A DNA stretch of 64,000 bases, taken from the NCBI RefSeq assembly GCF_036421915.1, contig NZ_JAZGOM010000004.1, one strand, 5' to 3'. Of this stretch, positions 43,632 through 52,373 are shown piece by piece; within the stretch, counting starts at the first letter, position 1; the number at the start of each line of letters is the position of its first letter. Origin of the DNA: Georgenia_A wangjunii. GTDB taxonomy: Bacteria > Actinomycetota > Actinomycetes > Actinomycetales > Actinomycetaceae. The notes beneath the pieces are model-generated. The model saw only the letters and a list, made by a program, of their open reading frames with translations. It ran no database searches and was not told the DNA's origin. Both the position numbers and the translations under genes were made by a program.

Positions 43632-44513
43632 TCACCAGGACGAGACGAGCTCGATCCCCTCAGCCGCGATCGCCTCGGCGAAGGCGGGGTCGCGCAGGAG
43701 CCGGAGCTCCCACGCCCGGGTCATCCCGTCGGGACCGTGCAGCTTCTCGACGGCGGACTCCGGTGCGGGGTGGAGGAAGATCTCGCTCGTCCCCTCCGGG
43801 AGCCGGCACAGCAGGTCGACGTAGTGGGCGCGCAGCGCCTCGTAGGAGCCGAGCTCGCCGGCGGACTCCCAGCTCGTGCCGATCTCCGCCGGCAGGCGCA
43901 CACCGAGGCCGTCCGCGGTCGCCACCGCACGGGCGACGTACTCCTCGAACTCGGCCCGCATGTCCGGCGGGAGGTTGAGGCCGCCGTAGAGCTCGATCGA
44001 GCGCGGCATCCGGAACGGGAGGCCGTGCCTGGCGCAGAAGGCCAGCGCGACGTCGAGGAACGGGCCACCGTGGAGGCCGTAGAGGATGCCGGCGTGCGAG
44101 TCGAGTCCGGCCGGCTGCAACCCCGCCGCGCCCATCCACGCGAGCTGCGCCTCGAGCTCACGCTCGACCTCCTCGGCTGCGGCCTGCTCTCCGAGGAGGA
44201 AGGCGTTGACGTGGAAGGCACCGTCGTCGTCCGTCAGGGATCGCACGTCGGGGGCGACGGGCCGCCACGGCGGTTCACCCGCCGGGCTCGTCAGCGCGAT
44301 GTGGAGGCGCGGGACGGGAACGCGGCCCGCAGCCGGGGCGCCGTCGTCCATCCTCGCCGCGAGGACGAGCCCGGCGGCGTGCGCCGCTTCCGGGCCCACG
44401 ACGAGGAGCGTCGAGGCGGTCAACCGGCCCTCCTGCAGGAGCGCGACGATCTCGCGGTTCGTCTCCCGGTCGTGGCCCAGGTCGTCCGCCGTGAGGACGA
44501 GCCGGCGGCTCAT
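43632..44513 (-). CDS. ChbG/YdjC-like carbohydrate deacetylase
   Basis: A 293-residue YdjC-fold enzyme. Metal and catalytic positions are visible: LTADDLGHD at the N-terminus, RLHIAL, AGLDSHAGI and IFLHPAPES. Characterised members remove an acetyl group from chito-oligosaccharides (ChbG), and a role on acetylated amino sugars would fit the hexosaminidase and PTS genes elsewhere in the window, although nothing local proves this substrate. ATG 44513 is chosen by homology (MSRRLVLTADDLG). It is codirectional with, but 100 bp from, the ATP-grasp gene. Confidence 0.85.
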   Translation of the reverse strand: MSRRLVLTADDLGHDRETNREIVALLQEGRLTASTLLVVGPEAAHAAGLVLAARMDDGAPAAGRVPVPRLHIALTSPAGEPPWRPVAPDVRSLTDDDGAFHVNAFLLGEQAAAEEVERELEAQLAWMGAAGLQPAGLDSHAGILYGLHGGPFLDVALAFCARHGLPFRMPRSIELYGGLNLPPDMRAEFEEYVARAVATADGLGVRLPAEIGTSWESAGELGSYEALRAHYVDLLCRLPEGTSEIFLHPAPESAVEKLHGPDGMTRAWELRLLRDPAFAEAIAAEGIELVSSW

Positions 44514-44613
44514 CGCCCGGCCCGCCGGGCACCCAGCTGTACGCGCATCATGAGCCGATCGTGGCAAAGAACAGCGACCCCGCAACGTGAGCGCGCCGCC
44601 CGCCGGGCGCGGC

Positions 44614-45525
44614 TCACCAGAAGGCGCGCGCCCCGATCGCGTCGGCGAAGTTGTCGAGCGCCCCGGGCGTCGTGCCGAGGTAGAGCGAGGCGTCGACGAG
44701 GGAGACCTCCATGACGGTCGGATGCCCGCCGTCGCCCTCGACGACGTCGATGCGGTTGAAGAGGAGCTGGGCGTCCCGCCCGATGCGGGACTTCATGTAG
44801 CTGTGGGTCGCCGCGCGCACGTCCTCACCGAGGCGCAGCTCGGCGGTGGTGGGCTCGCGCGTGTGCGCGACCTCGCGGGGCGCGTCGTCCGCGCTCGTGA
44901 AGGGCCCGTGGAGCATCGCCTCCTTCTCGACGGCGTGGGAGAAGATGCCGTTCATGTAGATGAGCGCCGTCTCCCCGCGCACGTCGACGGAGTCGAGGTA
45001 GCGCTGGACCATGACCGAGCGGCCCTCGCTCAGCAGGGCGTACGCGTGCTGGATGGCCTTCATCCGCGACCCGGCGTCGCGCGCGGTGTACCGGCCCGTG
45101 TCGCGCGACCCGGCGGAGACGGCCGGCTTGACGACGAAGTCACCGAGCGAGGGGAACCGGGTGTGCACCTGGTGCTTGCTCAGCTTCGCGTCGGGCTCGA
45201 GCCAGACGGTGCCGATCGTCGGCATCCCCCGCTTGGCGAGCTCCTGGAGGTAGTGCTTGTCCGTGTTCCACTCGACGACGTCGGCGTTGTTGAGCAGCTT
45301 GGGGATGGTCCGCGCCCACGCGAGGAAGTCATCCCGCCGGCTCGCGTAGTTGTGGACCGAGCGCAGGACGACGATGCCCGCCTCGGACCAGTTGACCTCC
45401 GGGTCGTCCCATGCGGAGACCCGCGGGTCGATCCCCCGCTCGGCGAGGGCGTCGGGCAGGCCGAGCTCGTCTTCGTCGAGTCCGGCGTCGGAGCAGGTGG
45501 CGAGCGTTACGCGAGGCTGTGGCAC
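44614..45525 (-). CDS. ATP-grasp domain protein (glutathione synthetase-like), ligase of unknown substrate
   Basis: A 303-residue ATP-grasp protein. The pre-ATP domain holds VVLRSVHNYASRRDDFLAW and WNTDKHYLQELAKRG; the nucleotide domain has FVVKPAVSAGSRDTGRY, VMVQRYLDSVDVRGETALIY, and the metal-binding end FNRIDVVEGDGGHPTVMEVS, with Glu in MEVSLVD in place of the common NExN. Such enzymes join a carboxylate to an amine using ATP. No partner gene indicates substrate. The GTG start at 45525 has the -10-like TAGGTT 6 nt upstream, so leaderless expression is likely. Confidence 0.85.
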   Translation of the reverse strand: MPQPRVTLATCSDAGLDEDELGLPDALAERGIDPRVSAWDDPEVNWSEAGIVVLRSVHNYASRRDDFLAWARTIPKLLNNADVVEWNTDKHYLQELAKRGMPTIGTVWLEPDAKLSKHQVHTRFPSLGDFVVKPAVSAGSRDTGRYTARDAGSRMKAIQHAYALLSEGRSVMVQRYLDSVDVRGETALIYMNGIFSHAVEKEAMLHGPFTSADDAPREVAHTREPTTAELRLGEDVRAATHSYMKSRIGRDAQLLFNRIDVVEGDGGHPTVMEVSLVDASLYLGTTPGALDNFADAIGARAFW

Positions 45526-45531
45526 CCTTCC

Positions 45532-45537
45532 AACCTA
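45532..45537 (-). promoter_or_regulatory. Probable -10 for leaderless ATP-grasp gene
   Basis: On the minus strand TAGGTT lies 6 nt before the GTG start at 45525. Confidence 0.5.
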
Positions 45538-45695
45538 TCCGAACGGGGCCGCTCGCACGCCCCGGCGGGACCAGTCAGCAGCGCCCGTTCACCGTCGCGG
45601 CGCGGCAGGGTCCGCGCCGGTGTGCGTGATGGGCGTCACGGGCCGCGGACTCGCACCGCCCCCGCCGCCGGTGGTAGCGTCATCCACTGTTCCAA

Positions 45696-45771
<76 letters not shown>

Positions 45772-45778
45772 CCCAGCC

Positions 45779-45804
45779 GCCCCGACCGGTCATCCGGTCG
45801 GGGC
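45779..45804 (+). terminator. Terminator after tRNA-Lys
   Basis: Perfect 11-bp stem GCCCCGACCGG (45779-45789), loop TCAT, CCGGTCGGGGC (45794-45804), then GTTGCT. Confidence 0.8.
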
Positions 45805-46212
45805 GTTGCTGTGCCCGGACCTGCCGCCTCGGCGGCAGCGGCGCGTATGCGCGGTCGACGCATGGTGTCCCTTCGTGCGGATCGACGTCGTTGTCGTCAG
45901 GGCGCTCCGCGAGCCCCCCCCGGGTGCGCCGCTGCCACTCGCACTCATCGCCGTCAGGACGAGGCGGCCACCATGGAAGGGACACCTCTGCAACGATGCA
46001 CGAGCGACGCTATTGACGCGCCGGCAAGGCAACGGCTCCCGGTACGCTCTCGGCCGAGCGGCGCGGGTGCCTGAGCCGGCCGGCGCGCCTGAGCCGGGCG
46101 GCGTGGGTGCCTCGGCCGTGGCAGGCGGGCACCGGGGCTGGCGCCGACGCGGGCACCGCGGCGCGGATGGGATGCTGGGAGCACCCGTTTCCGCCTGCCG
46201 AGGGAGATCACC
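45805..46212. other. Gene-free region with long-range inverted repeat
   Basis: 408 bp between the tRNA-Lys terminator and bcp. It contains a short hairpin (GCCGCC/GGCGGC near 45828), a run of eight C, and the 11-bp pair GGTGTCCCTTC and GAAGGGACACC about 110 nt apart (near 45865 and 45975). Open frames here have no homology or ribosome binding site. Confidence 0.5.
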
Positions 46213-46686
46213 GTGGCCCGTCTGTCCGTCGGGGACACCGCCCCCGACTTCGTCCTGCCGACCGTCGACGGCTCCGTCAGCCTCGCCGACCTGCGCGCGG
46301 AGGCGGAGCGCGGCGTCATCGTCTACTTCTACCCGGCGGCGGCCACGCCGGGGTGCACGACGCAGGCGTGCGACTTCCGCGACAGCCTCGCCGCACTCCA
46401 GGCCCGTGGCTACGCCGTCGTCGGCGTCTCTCCGGACCCGGTGGACAAGCTCGCCCGTTTCGCCGAGGCGGAGTCGCTGCCCTTCCCGCTCGCCTCGGAC
46501 ACCGACCACACGGTCCTCGAGGCGTGGGGCGCCTGGGGCGAGAAGAAGAACTACGGCCGCACGTACACCGGCGTGCTGCGCTCGACCGTCGTCGTCGACC
46601 CGGCCGGCGCCGTCACCCTCGCCCAGTACAACGTCAAGGCGACCGGCCACGTGGCGCGTCTGCGCCGCGAGCTCGGGATCGACTAG
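46213..46686 (+). CDS. bcp: Thioredoxin-dependent peroxiredoxin (Bcp/PrxQ)
   Basis: A 157-residue PrxQ-type thiol peroxidase that reduces hydrogen peroxide and organic peroxides with thioredoxin. The peroxidatic Cys is in ATPGCTTQACDFRD, with the resolving Cys five residues later, the atypical 2-Cys arrangement. Other marks are DTAPDFVLP, VVGVSPDPVDKLARF, LPFPLASD and GVLRSTVVVDPAG. GTG start 46213 has GAGGGAGA upstream. It stands alone between tRNA-Lys and tRNA-Leu. Confidence 0.95.
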   Translation: MARLSVGDTAPDFVLPTVDGSVSLADLRAEAERGVIVYFYPAAATPGCTTQACDFRDSLAALQARGYAVVGVSPDPVDKLARFAEAESLPFPLASDTDHTVLEAWGAWGEKKNYGRTYTGVLRSTVVVDPAGAVTLAQYNVKATGHVARLRRELGID

Positions 46687-46728
46687 CGTCAGGGCGTCGG
46701 CACGGCCCCGCGGGCCGTGCGCCGACGA

Positions 46729-46810
46729 GCGCGAGTGGCGTAATTGGCAGCCGCGCCAGGTTTAGGTCCTGGTGTCTTCGGACGTGCGGGTTCGAGTCCC
46801 GCCTCGCGCA
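46729..46810 (+). tRNA. tRNA-Leu (anticodon TAG)
   Basis: 82 nt with a class II variable arm (TGTCTTCGGACG). Acceptor GCGCGAG pairs with CTCGCGC, anticodon loop TTTAGGT, T-arm GCGGGTTCGAGTCCCGC, discriminator A; CCA not encoded. Confidence 0.95.
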
Positions 46811-46905
46811 CGACCATCCCGCCCCCGCCCCGGCGGCGGCCGGAGAGACGGACGACGGCGAAGGAGGCCTGTGGTGCACGAGCGGACGACGGCGGAGGTA
46901 CGGAC

Positions 46906-47442
46906 ATGAGCGGGCTCGCGTCCGACGACGTCACCCCCTGGCTCTCCCCCGCCGAGCTCGACCTCGTGCGGCGCAAGGTCCCGATGATCTACGTCGACCT
47001 CGTCCCCGTGCGGGTCGACGCCAGCGGCACCGTCCAGGCGATCGGGCTGCTCCTGCGCAACCCGCGCGAGGGCGGGATCTCCCGGGCCCTCGTCTCGGGC
47101 CGGGTGCTTCTCCACGAGAGCGTGCGCCACGCGATGCTGCGCCACCTCGAGAAGGACCTCGGCCCGCTGTGCCTGCCGCGCATCCCCGCCGCGCCTCAGC
47201 CGTTCACCGTGGCGGAGTACTTCCCTACCCCGGGCCAGGGCTTCCACGACTCGCGCCAGCACGCCGTCTCCCTCGCCTACGTCGTCCCCGTCGACGGCGA
47301 CTGCCAGCCCCAGCAGGACGCCCTCGACCTCACGTGGCTCACCCCCGCCGAGGTGCTCGACCCCGACGTGCTCACGGAGATGGTCGACGGGCACGAGGTG
47401 CTCCTGCGCCAGGCGCTGGCGCACGTCGGCCGCCTCCTGTGA
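46906..47442 (+). CDS. DUF4916 / NUDIX-fold family protein
   Basis: A 178-residue protein with the actinobacterial DUF4916 pattern: WLSPAELDLVRRKVPMIYVDLVPVRVD, LLLRNPREGGISRALVSGRVL, HLEKDLGPLCLPRIP, PFTVAEYFPTPGQGFHDSRQHAVSLAYVVP and LTWLTPAEV. The fold is NUDIX-like (LLRNP, then a Gly-rich turn), but the full GX5EX7REUXEEXGU box is not present, so hydrolase activity is uncertain. ATG 46906 has GGAGG 8 nt upstream. Its stop overlaps the start of the DUF3054 gene. Confidence 0.85.
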   Translation: MSGLASDDVTPWLSPAELDLVRRKVPMIYVDLVPVRVDASGTVQAIGLLLRNPREGGISRALVSGRVLLHESVRHAMLRHLEKDLGPLCLPRIPAAPQPFTVAEYFPTPGQGFHDSRQHAVSLAYVVPVDGDCQPQQDALDLTWLTPAEVLDPDVLTEMVDGHEVLLRQALAHVGRLL

Positions 47443-47849
47443 GCCGGGCGGCGACGTCGGCGGGCAGCCGTGCCCCAGCGGCGGCGAGCCGGGGGATGCA
47501 CCCGGGCGCCGTCGTCGCCCTCGACGCGGTCTGCGTAGCCGTCTTCATCGCGGTGGGCCAGGCGTCCCACGCCGGCGACGGCGCGGCGACGCACCCGCTC
47601 CTCGCCGTGGCGCCGTTCCTCGGCGCGCTCGTCCTCGCCCACCTCGTGGTCCGGCGCGGCCGCGAGCGGGTCTGGCACGGCGGCGTCGTCGTCTGGCTCG
47701 TCACATGGGGTGGCGGCATGGCCGTGCGGGCGCTCGTCAACGACGGCGTCGCCCCGGCGTTCCTCGCCGTCGGGCTCGGGGCGCTCGGCGTGCTCCTGCT
47801 CGGGTGGCGCGCTGTCGCGGCGCTCGTGCGACGGTCCGGGGCACGCTGA
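47439..47849 (+). CDS. DUF3054 membrane protein
   Basis: A 136-residue integral membrane protein with four hydrophobic segments (VVALDAVCVAVFIAVGQASH, LLAVAPFLGALVLAHLVV, VVVWLVTWGGGMAVRALV, FLAVGLGALGVLLLGWRAV). The pattern matches DUF3054, found mainly in actinobacteria, function unknown. GTG start at 47439 overlaps the DUF4916 stop (GTGA). Confidence 0.82.
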   Translation: MSRAATSAGSRAPAAASRGMHPGAVVALDAVCVAVFIAVGQASHAGDGAATHPLLAVAPFLGALVLAHLVVRRGRERVWHGGVVVWLVTWGGGMAVRALVNDGVAPAFLAVGLGALGVLLLGWRAVAALVRRSGAR

Positions 47850-48014
47850 CGCGGCCGCGCTGACGCCGGGCGTGCTGACGGCGCCTCGCCTTCACTCGCC
47901 ATGAGCCGCCTCCGACGGCGCCGGGGGCTCTCGGGGAGTGCTGAAGCACTATGGGCACAGCCACGCTCCCCACTGATCGGACGAGCGATCGGGCGGGCGG
48001 GCAGCTGAGGGTGG

Positions 48015-48767
48015 TCAGTCCGCGAGGACGGCGGCGATGCGCGGGGCGAGGGCGCGGAACGCCTTGCCGCGGTGGCTGAGGGCGTTCTTCTCCTCGGGGC
48101 TCAGCTCGGCGGCGGAGCGCTCCTCGCCGTCGGGGCGCAGGACCGGGTCGTAGCCGAAGCCGCCGGCCCCGCGCGGGGCCGTCAGGAGCGTCCCGGGCAT
48201 GGTGCCGGTCTCGACGACCTCCTCCCCCGCGGGCGTGACGAGCGCGGCGGCGCAGAAGAAGTGCGCTCCGCGGTGCTGGGCGGGCACGTCGCCGAGCTGG
48301 GCGAGGAGGAGCTCGAGGTTGGCGCGGTCGTCGCCGTGCCGCCCGGCCCAGCGGGCGGAGAAGATGCCGGGCGCGCCGCCGAGGACGTCGACGCACAGGC
48401 CGGAGTCGTCGGCCACGGCGGGCAGGCCGGTGGCCGCGGCGAGTGCGCGCGCCTTGATGAGGGCGTTCTCGGCGAACGTCACGCCGTCCTCGACGGGCTC
48501 GGCGACGCCGAAAGCGCCGGCGCCGACGACCTCCTCCGCGGCGAGCCCGGGCAGGAGCGGGGCGAGGATCGCGCGCAGCTCGCCGACCTTGTGGGCGTTG
48601 TGCGTGGCCAGGACGAGCCGGGGGCGACGGGTGGTGCTGGCGCCGCCGGTGGCCGTGGCGCCGTCGGGTGCCGTGGTGCCGCCGGGGGCCGTGGGAGCGT
48701 CGGGCGCCGCCCCGTGCCGTGCCGCCCCGCCGGTCGAAGCGCCGCGGGACCCGCCGTCGGCGCTCAT
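48015..48767 (-). CDS. rdgB: RdgB/HAM1 non-canonical purine NTP pyrophosphatase
   Basis: A 250-residue enzyme that hydrolyses ITP, XTP and dITP to monophosphates to keep the nucleotide pool clean. Family motifs start near residue 50: LVLATHNAHKVGELRAIL, FAENALIKARALAAATGLPAVADDSGLCVDVLGG (motif in two parts), ARWAGRHGDDRANLELLL and GAGGFGYDPVL, ending ALSHRGKAFRAL. The first 45 residues are Gly/Thr/Ala low complexity and absent from most homologues; a later start is possible, but ATG 48767 overlaps the rph stop (ATGA), which supports coupling at this start. Confidence 0.94.
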   Translation of the reverse strand: MSADGGSRGASTGGAARHGAAPDAPTAPGGTTAPDGATATGGASTTRRPRLVLATHNAHKVGELRAILAPLLPGLAAEEVVGAGAFGVAEPVEDGVTFAENALIKARALAAATGLPAVADDSGLCVDVLGGAPGIFSARWAGRHGDDRANLELLLAQLGDVPAQHRGAHFFCAAALVTPAGEEVVETGTMPGTLLTAPRGAGGFGYDPVLRPDGEERSAAELSPEEKNALSHRGKAFRALAPRIAAVLAD

Positions 48768-49543
48768 GCGCGGGTGCGCAGCGGCTCCGCGAGGGCCGCG
48801 CGCTGGATCTCGGTGAGGCGCGCCGTCCCCATGACGGCGAGGTCGAGCAGCTCGTCGAGCTCGCTGCGCTGGAACGGCTTGCCCTCAGCGGTGCCCTGCA
48901 CCTCGACGAACCCGCCGGAGCCGGTGACGACGACGTTCATGTCCGTCTCGGCGGCGACGTCCTCGACGTAGGGCAGGTCGAGGACGGGCTGGCCCGCGAC
49001 GATCCCGACGCTGACGGCCGCCACGGAGTCCGTGAGGACGGGCTTGGACGCGGTGCGGGCGGCGATGGCGCCCTGCGCCTGGCCCCACGCGACGGCGTCG
49101 GCGAGCGCGACGTAGGCGCCCGTGATGGCGGCGGTGCGCGTGCCGCCGTCCGCCTGGAGGACGTCGCAGTCGAGGACGATCGTGTTCTCCCCGAGGGCGG
49201 CGACGTCGATGATGGCGCGCAGCGAGCGGCCGATGAGCCGGGAGATCTCGTGCGTGCGGCCGCCGACGCGGCCCTTGACCGACTCGCGGTCGCTGCGGGT
49301 GTTCGTCGAGCGCGGGAGCATCGCGTACTCGGCGGTCACCCAGCCGAGCCCGGAACCCTTGCGCCAGCGCGGCACGCCCTGCGTGAAGGAGGCGACGCAC
49401 AGCACGCGCGTGCCGCCGAACTCGACGAGGACGCTACCCTCGGCGTTGTCGTGCCAGCCACGGGTGAGGCGGACCTCGCGGAGCTCGTCGGGGGCCCGCC
49501 CGTCGGCCCGCAGGGAGATCGTGTGGTCCGCGGAGGTCGTCAT
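48764..49543 (-). CDS. rph: Ribonuclease PH
   Basis: A 259-residue phosphorolytic 3'-5' exoribonuclease for tRNA 3' maturation. Marks include RADGRAPDELREVRLTRGW, GSVLVEFGGTRVLCVASF, GWVTAEYAMLPRSTNTR, EISRLIGRSLRAIID, the phosphate-binding LDCDVLQADGGTRTAAITGA, and DLPYVEDVAAETDMNVV. Length is usual. ATG 49543 has TAGCCT 6 nt upstream and no Shine-Dalgarno, so a leaderless mRNA is likely. Coupled to rdgB. In most actinobacteria rph follows the MBL/murI genes directly; here ppc lies between. Confidence 0.97.
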   Translation of the reverse strand: MTTSADHTISLRADGRAPDELREVRLTRGWHDNAEGSVLVEFGGTRVLCVASFTQGVPRWRKGSGLGWVTAEYAMLPRSTNTRSDRESVKGRVGGRTHEISRLIGRSLRAIIDVAALGENTIVLDCDVLQADGGTRTAAITGAYVALADAVAWGQAQGAIAARTASKPVLTDSVAAVSVGIVAGQPVLDLPYVEDVAAETDMNVVVTGSGGFVEVQGTAEGKPFQRSELDELLDLAVMGTARLTEIQRAALAEPLRTRA

Positions 49544-49549
49544 CCCATC

Positions 49550-49555
49550 AGGCTA
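49550..49555 (-). promoter_or_regulatory. Probable -10 for leaderless rph-rdgB
   Basis: Minus-strand TAGCCT lies 6 nt before the rph ATG. Confidence 0.5.
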
Positions 49556-49630
49556 CCCACGCCGGGCGGCGGCGCGTGCAGCCCCGGCGAGTCGGCCCGG
49601 CGCGTCACCGCGCGGCCGCGCGGCGCCGGG

Positions 49631-52315
49631 TCATCCCGTGTTCTGCAGGCCCGCGGCGATGCCGTTGACGGAGAGCAGCAGCAGCCGCTGGAGCTCCGTC
49701 GTCTTGGCGGCGTCCTCGCCCGCGACCTGCCCGCGCAGCGCGCGCAGCGCCCGGAGCTGGATGAGCGAGAGGGCGTCGACGTAGGGGTTGCGGAGCTGGA
49801 CGGCGCGGCCGAGCACGCGCCGCCCCTCGAGGAGGTGCCCGTGCTGGGTGATCTCGAGGACCCACCGGGTGGTGACGTCGAGCTCGGCCATGACGAGCGC
49901 AGCGAGGTCGTCGCGGTCGCCGAGGTCGAGGTAGCGCTGGGCGATGCGCGCGTCGGTCTTCGCCAGGGACATCTCGACGTTGTCGATGAGGGTGTTGAAC
50001 AGCGGCCACTCGCGGTAGGCCTGGCGCAGCACCTCGATGTCGCCGACCGCCTCGAGCGCGGAGCCGAGGCCGAACCAGCCGGTGAGGTTGATCCGGGCCT
50101 GGGTCCAGGCGAACACCCACGGGATGGCCCGCAGGTCCTCGAGGGACTCGACCGAGAGCCCGCGCCGCGCCGGCCGGGAGCCGAGCGCGAGCAGGCCCAC
50201 CTCCTCCTGGGGGGTGACCTGGGCGAACCACGGTGCGAAGCCGTCGGCGTGGACGAGCTCGAAGAACTTCTCCCGCGAGACGGCGTCCATCCGCGCCGCG
50301 ACGTCGGCGAAACGCTCGGCGGCGGCGGCGTTGTGCTTCTCCGTGGACGGGGCGGACGCGAGCAGCGTCGCCGCCGCGACCTGGTCGATGTGGCGCGCGG
50401 CGATCGCCTTGTTGCCGTAGCGGGCGGTGATGACCTCGCCCTGCTCGGTGAGCTTGAAGCGCCCGTCGACCGAGTGGGGAGGCTGGGCGAGGACCGCACG
50501 GTTGGCGGGGCCGCCGCCGCGCCCGAGCGCACCACCGCGACCGTGGAAGAGCGTGAGCCGGATGTCGTGCCGGCGGGCCCAGGCGGCGATCTCCTCCTGC
50601 GCGACGTACAGCGCGAGGGTCGCCGAGACCGGGCCGACGTCCTTGGCGGAGTCGGAGTAGCCGAGCATGACCTCGATGCGGTTGCCCGTGGCCGCGAGCC
50701 GGTCCTGCACCTGCTCGATGGCGAGCATCTCCTCGAGGATGCGGGGCGCGGCCTGGAGGTCGTCGAACGTCTCGAACAGCGGCACGACGTCGAGCACGGG
50801 TGCCGCCCCCGCCGAACCGAGCGCGTGCTCGGCGAGGCGGTAGACGGCGGCGATGTCCTCGCTGCCCTGGGTGAAGGAGACGGTGTAGCGCCGGCACGCG
50901 TCGACGCCGTGGCGCTTCTGGATCGCGGAGATGGAGCGGAAGACCTCGAGGACCTCCTCGGGGTCGACGCTCGGCTCGGGGACCGAGGCCGGGTCGTCGA
51001 TCCACGCGAGGGTCTGGTCGTGGACCTTGGCGTGCTGGCGCACCTCGAGCTCGGTGAGGTGGAACCCGAAGGACTCGACCTGCCAGATGAAGTTCTGCAG
51101 GTCCCCGTGGGCCTTGCGCAGCGCACCGCCTGAGCGCAGGGAGTCCTGGACGATCCGCAGGTCGGTGAGGAGGTCCTCGGCCACCGCGTAGGCGAGGTCG
51201 GCGTCGCGGTCGCGGGTGGCGGCGAGGCGCGCGGCGACGACGAGCATGACCTGGCGGTGCGGCTCCTTGGGCGACCGCGCCGCGATCTCGCTCGTCAGGT
51301 CCGCGGAGAGCTGGCGCTGACGGCCCCACAGGGCGAGGAGCGCCTCCGAGGGGGGCGTCGTCGTCTCGTCGAGCGTCATGGCCGCGCCCACCCGGGCGCA
51401 CTCGCGCTCGAGCGCGCCGAGGATGTGCTCGGAGGCGATCGCAGCGGCCTTGCGGGTGATCGCCGCGGTGACGTTGGGGTTGCCGTCGCGGTCCGCGCCG
51501 ATCCAGCTCCCGAGCCGGACGAACGACGTCGCCCGGGGGGCGGCCTTGCCGCGCTCGTCGCCGGTGAGCCAGTCGTCGGTCTGGCGGTACACGTGCGGGA
51601 GGATGTCGAACAGCGTCGTCTCGAAGACGTTCATCGCCGTGTGGACCTCGTCCAGCGGCGACGGCTTCGTGTGCCGCAGGTGGGCGGTGCGCCACATGGT
51701 GTCGATCTCGGCGAGGAGGCGACGGCGGATCTCGAGCCGCCCGCGCTCCCCGAGGCGGGGGTCGTCGCCCGCGGCGACGAGGTCGGAGATCCGGCGGATC
51801 GTCTCGGAGATCGCGCGGCGGCGCGCCTCGGTGGGGTGCGCCGTCAGCACGGGGTGGAACTCGAGCTCGGCGAGGCGGCGTGCGGCCTCGTCCTCACCGA
51901 TCTCCTCCGCGAGCTGGGTGAAGGCGCCCGCGAGGGTGTCGGCACCCTGCCGCCCGCCCTCGGGGGTGTCCCGGGCACGCAGCGAGCGCACGCGGTGGTA
52001 CTCCTCGGCGAGGTTGACGAGGTGGAAGTAGCACGTGAAGGCCCGGGCGACCTGCTCGGCGCGCTCGGGGCTGAAGGAGGCGACGAGGCTCTCCGCCTCG
52101 GCGAGGAGCTCGCCGTCGCCGTCGCCGAGCGCGGCGATCGAGAGCTCGCGCAGGCGCTCGACGTCCGCGAGGAGCTCCGGCCCGGCGTCCTCGGTGAGCA
52201 CCTGCCCGAGGAGGGAGCCGAGGAGGCGGACGTCGGCGCGCAGCTCGTCCGGCATGAACGAGGCAGCGTCCCCTCGTGTGCGCGCCGCGTCAGTGGTCTC
52301 GATCGCGTCAGTCAT
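49631..52315 (-). CDS. ppc: Phosphoenolpyruvate carboxylase
   Basis: An 894-residue PEP carboxylase that makes oxaloacetate from PEP and bicarbonate to refill the TCA cycle. Conserved parts are LTAHPTEARRRAISE (catalytic His), RLGSWIGADRDGNPNVT, VMLGYSDSAKDVGPVSA, LFHGRGGALGRGGGP (bicarbonate/PEP loop), and the invariant C-terminal QNTG tetrapeptide. The N-terminus (LRADVRLLGSLLGQVL) is normal for actinobacteria. ATG 52315 is 6 nt from TAACCT, consistent with leaderless transcription. Flanked by the MBL gene and rph on the same strand. Confidence 0.97.
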   Translation of the reverse strand: MTDAIETTDAARTRGDAASFMPDELRADVRLLGSLLGQVLTEDAGPELLADVERLRELSIAALGDGDGELLAEAESLVASFSPERAEQVARAFTCYFHLVNLAEEYHRVRSLRARDTPEGGRQGADTLAGAFTQLAEEIGEDEAARRLAELEFHPVLTAHPTEARRRAISETIRRISDLVAAGDDPRLGERGRLEIRRRLLAEIDTMWRTAHLRHTKPSPLDEVHTAMNVFETTLFDILPHVYRQTDDWLTGDERGKAAPRATSFVRLGSWIGADRDGNPNVTAAITRKAAAIASEHILGALERECARVGAAMTLDETTTPPSEALLALWGRQRQLSADLTSEIAARSPKEPHRQVMLVVAARLAATRDRDADLAYAVAEDLLTDLRIVQDSLRSGGALRKAHGDLQNFIWQVESFGFHLTELEVRQHAKVHDQTLAWIDDPASVPEPSVDPEEVLEVFRSISAIQKRHGVDACRRYTVSFTQGSEDIAAVYRLAEHALGSAGAAPVLDVVPLFETFDDLQAAPRILEEMLAIEQVQDRLAATGNRIEVMLGYSDSAKDVGPVSATLALYVAQEEIAAWARRHDIRLTLFHGRGGALGRGGGPANRAVLAQPPHSVDGRFKLTEQGEVITARYGNKAIAARHIDQVAAATLLASAPSTEKHNAAAAERFADVAARMDAVSREKFFELVHADGFAPWFAQVTPQEEVGLLALGSRPARRGLSVESLEDLRAIPWVFAWTQARINLTGWFGLGSALEAVGDIEVLRQAYREWPLFNTLIDNVEMSLAKTDARIAQRYLDLGDRDDLAALVMAELDVTTRWVLEITQHGHLLEGRRVLGRAVQLRNPYVDALSLIQLRALRALRGQVAGEDAAKTTELQRLLLLSVNGIAAGLQNTG

Positions 52316-52321
52316 GCACGC

Positions 52322-52327
52322 AGGTTA
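52322..52327 (-). promoter_or_regulatory. Probable -10 for leaderless ppc
   Basis: Minus-strand TAACCT lies 6 nt before the ppc ATG at 52315. Confidence 0.5.
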
Positions 52328-52373
52328 CCGACGTGCGGGCACCGCATGCGCCGGGCATCCAGCGGGCAGACGC

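Noticed and set aside
45848..46010. Possible 6C-type structured RNA because of the run of eight C
   Set aside because: Only one C-rich loop is seen, whereas the 6C motif needs two such hairpins; kept only as an unexplained inverted repeat.
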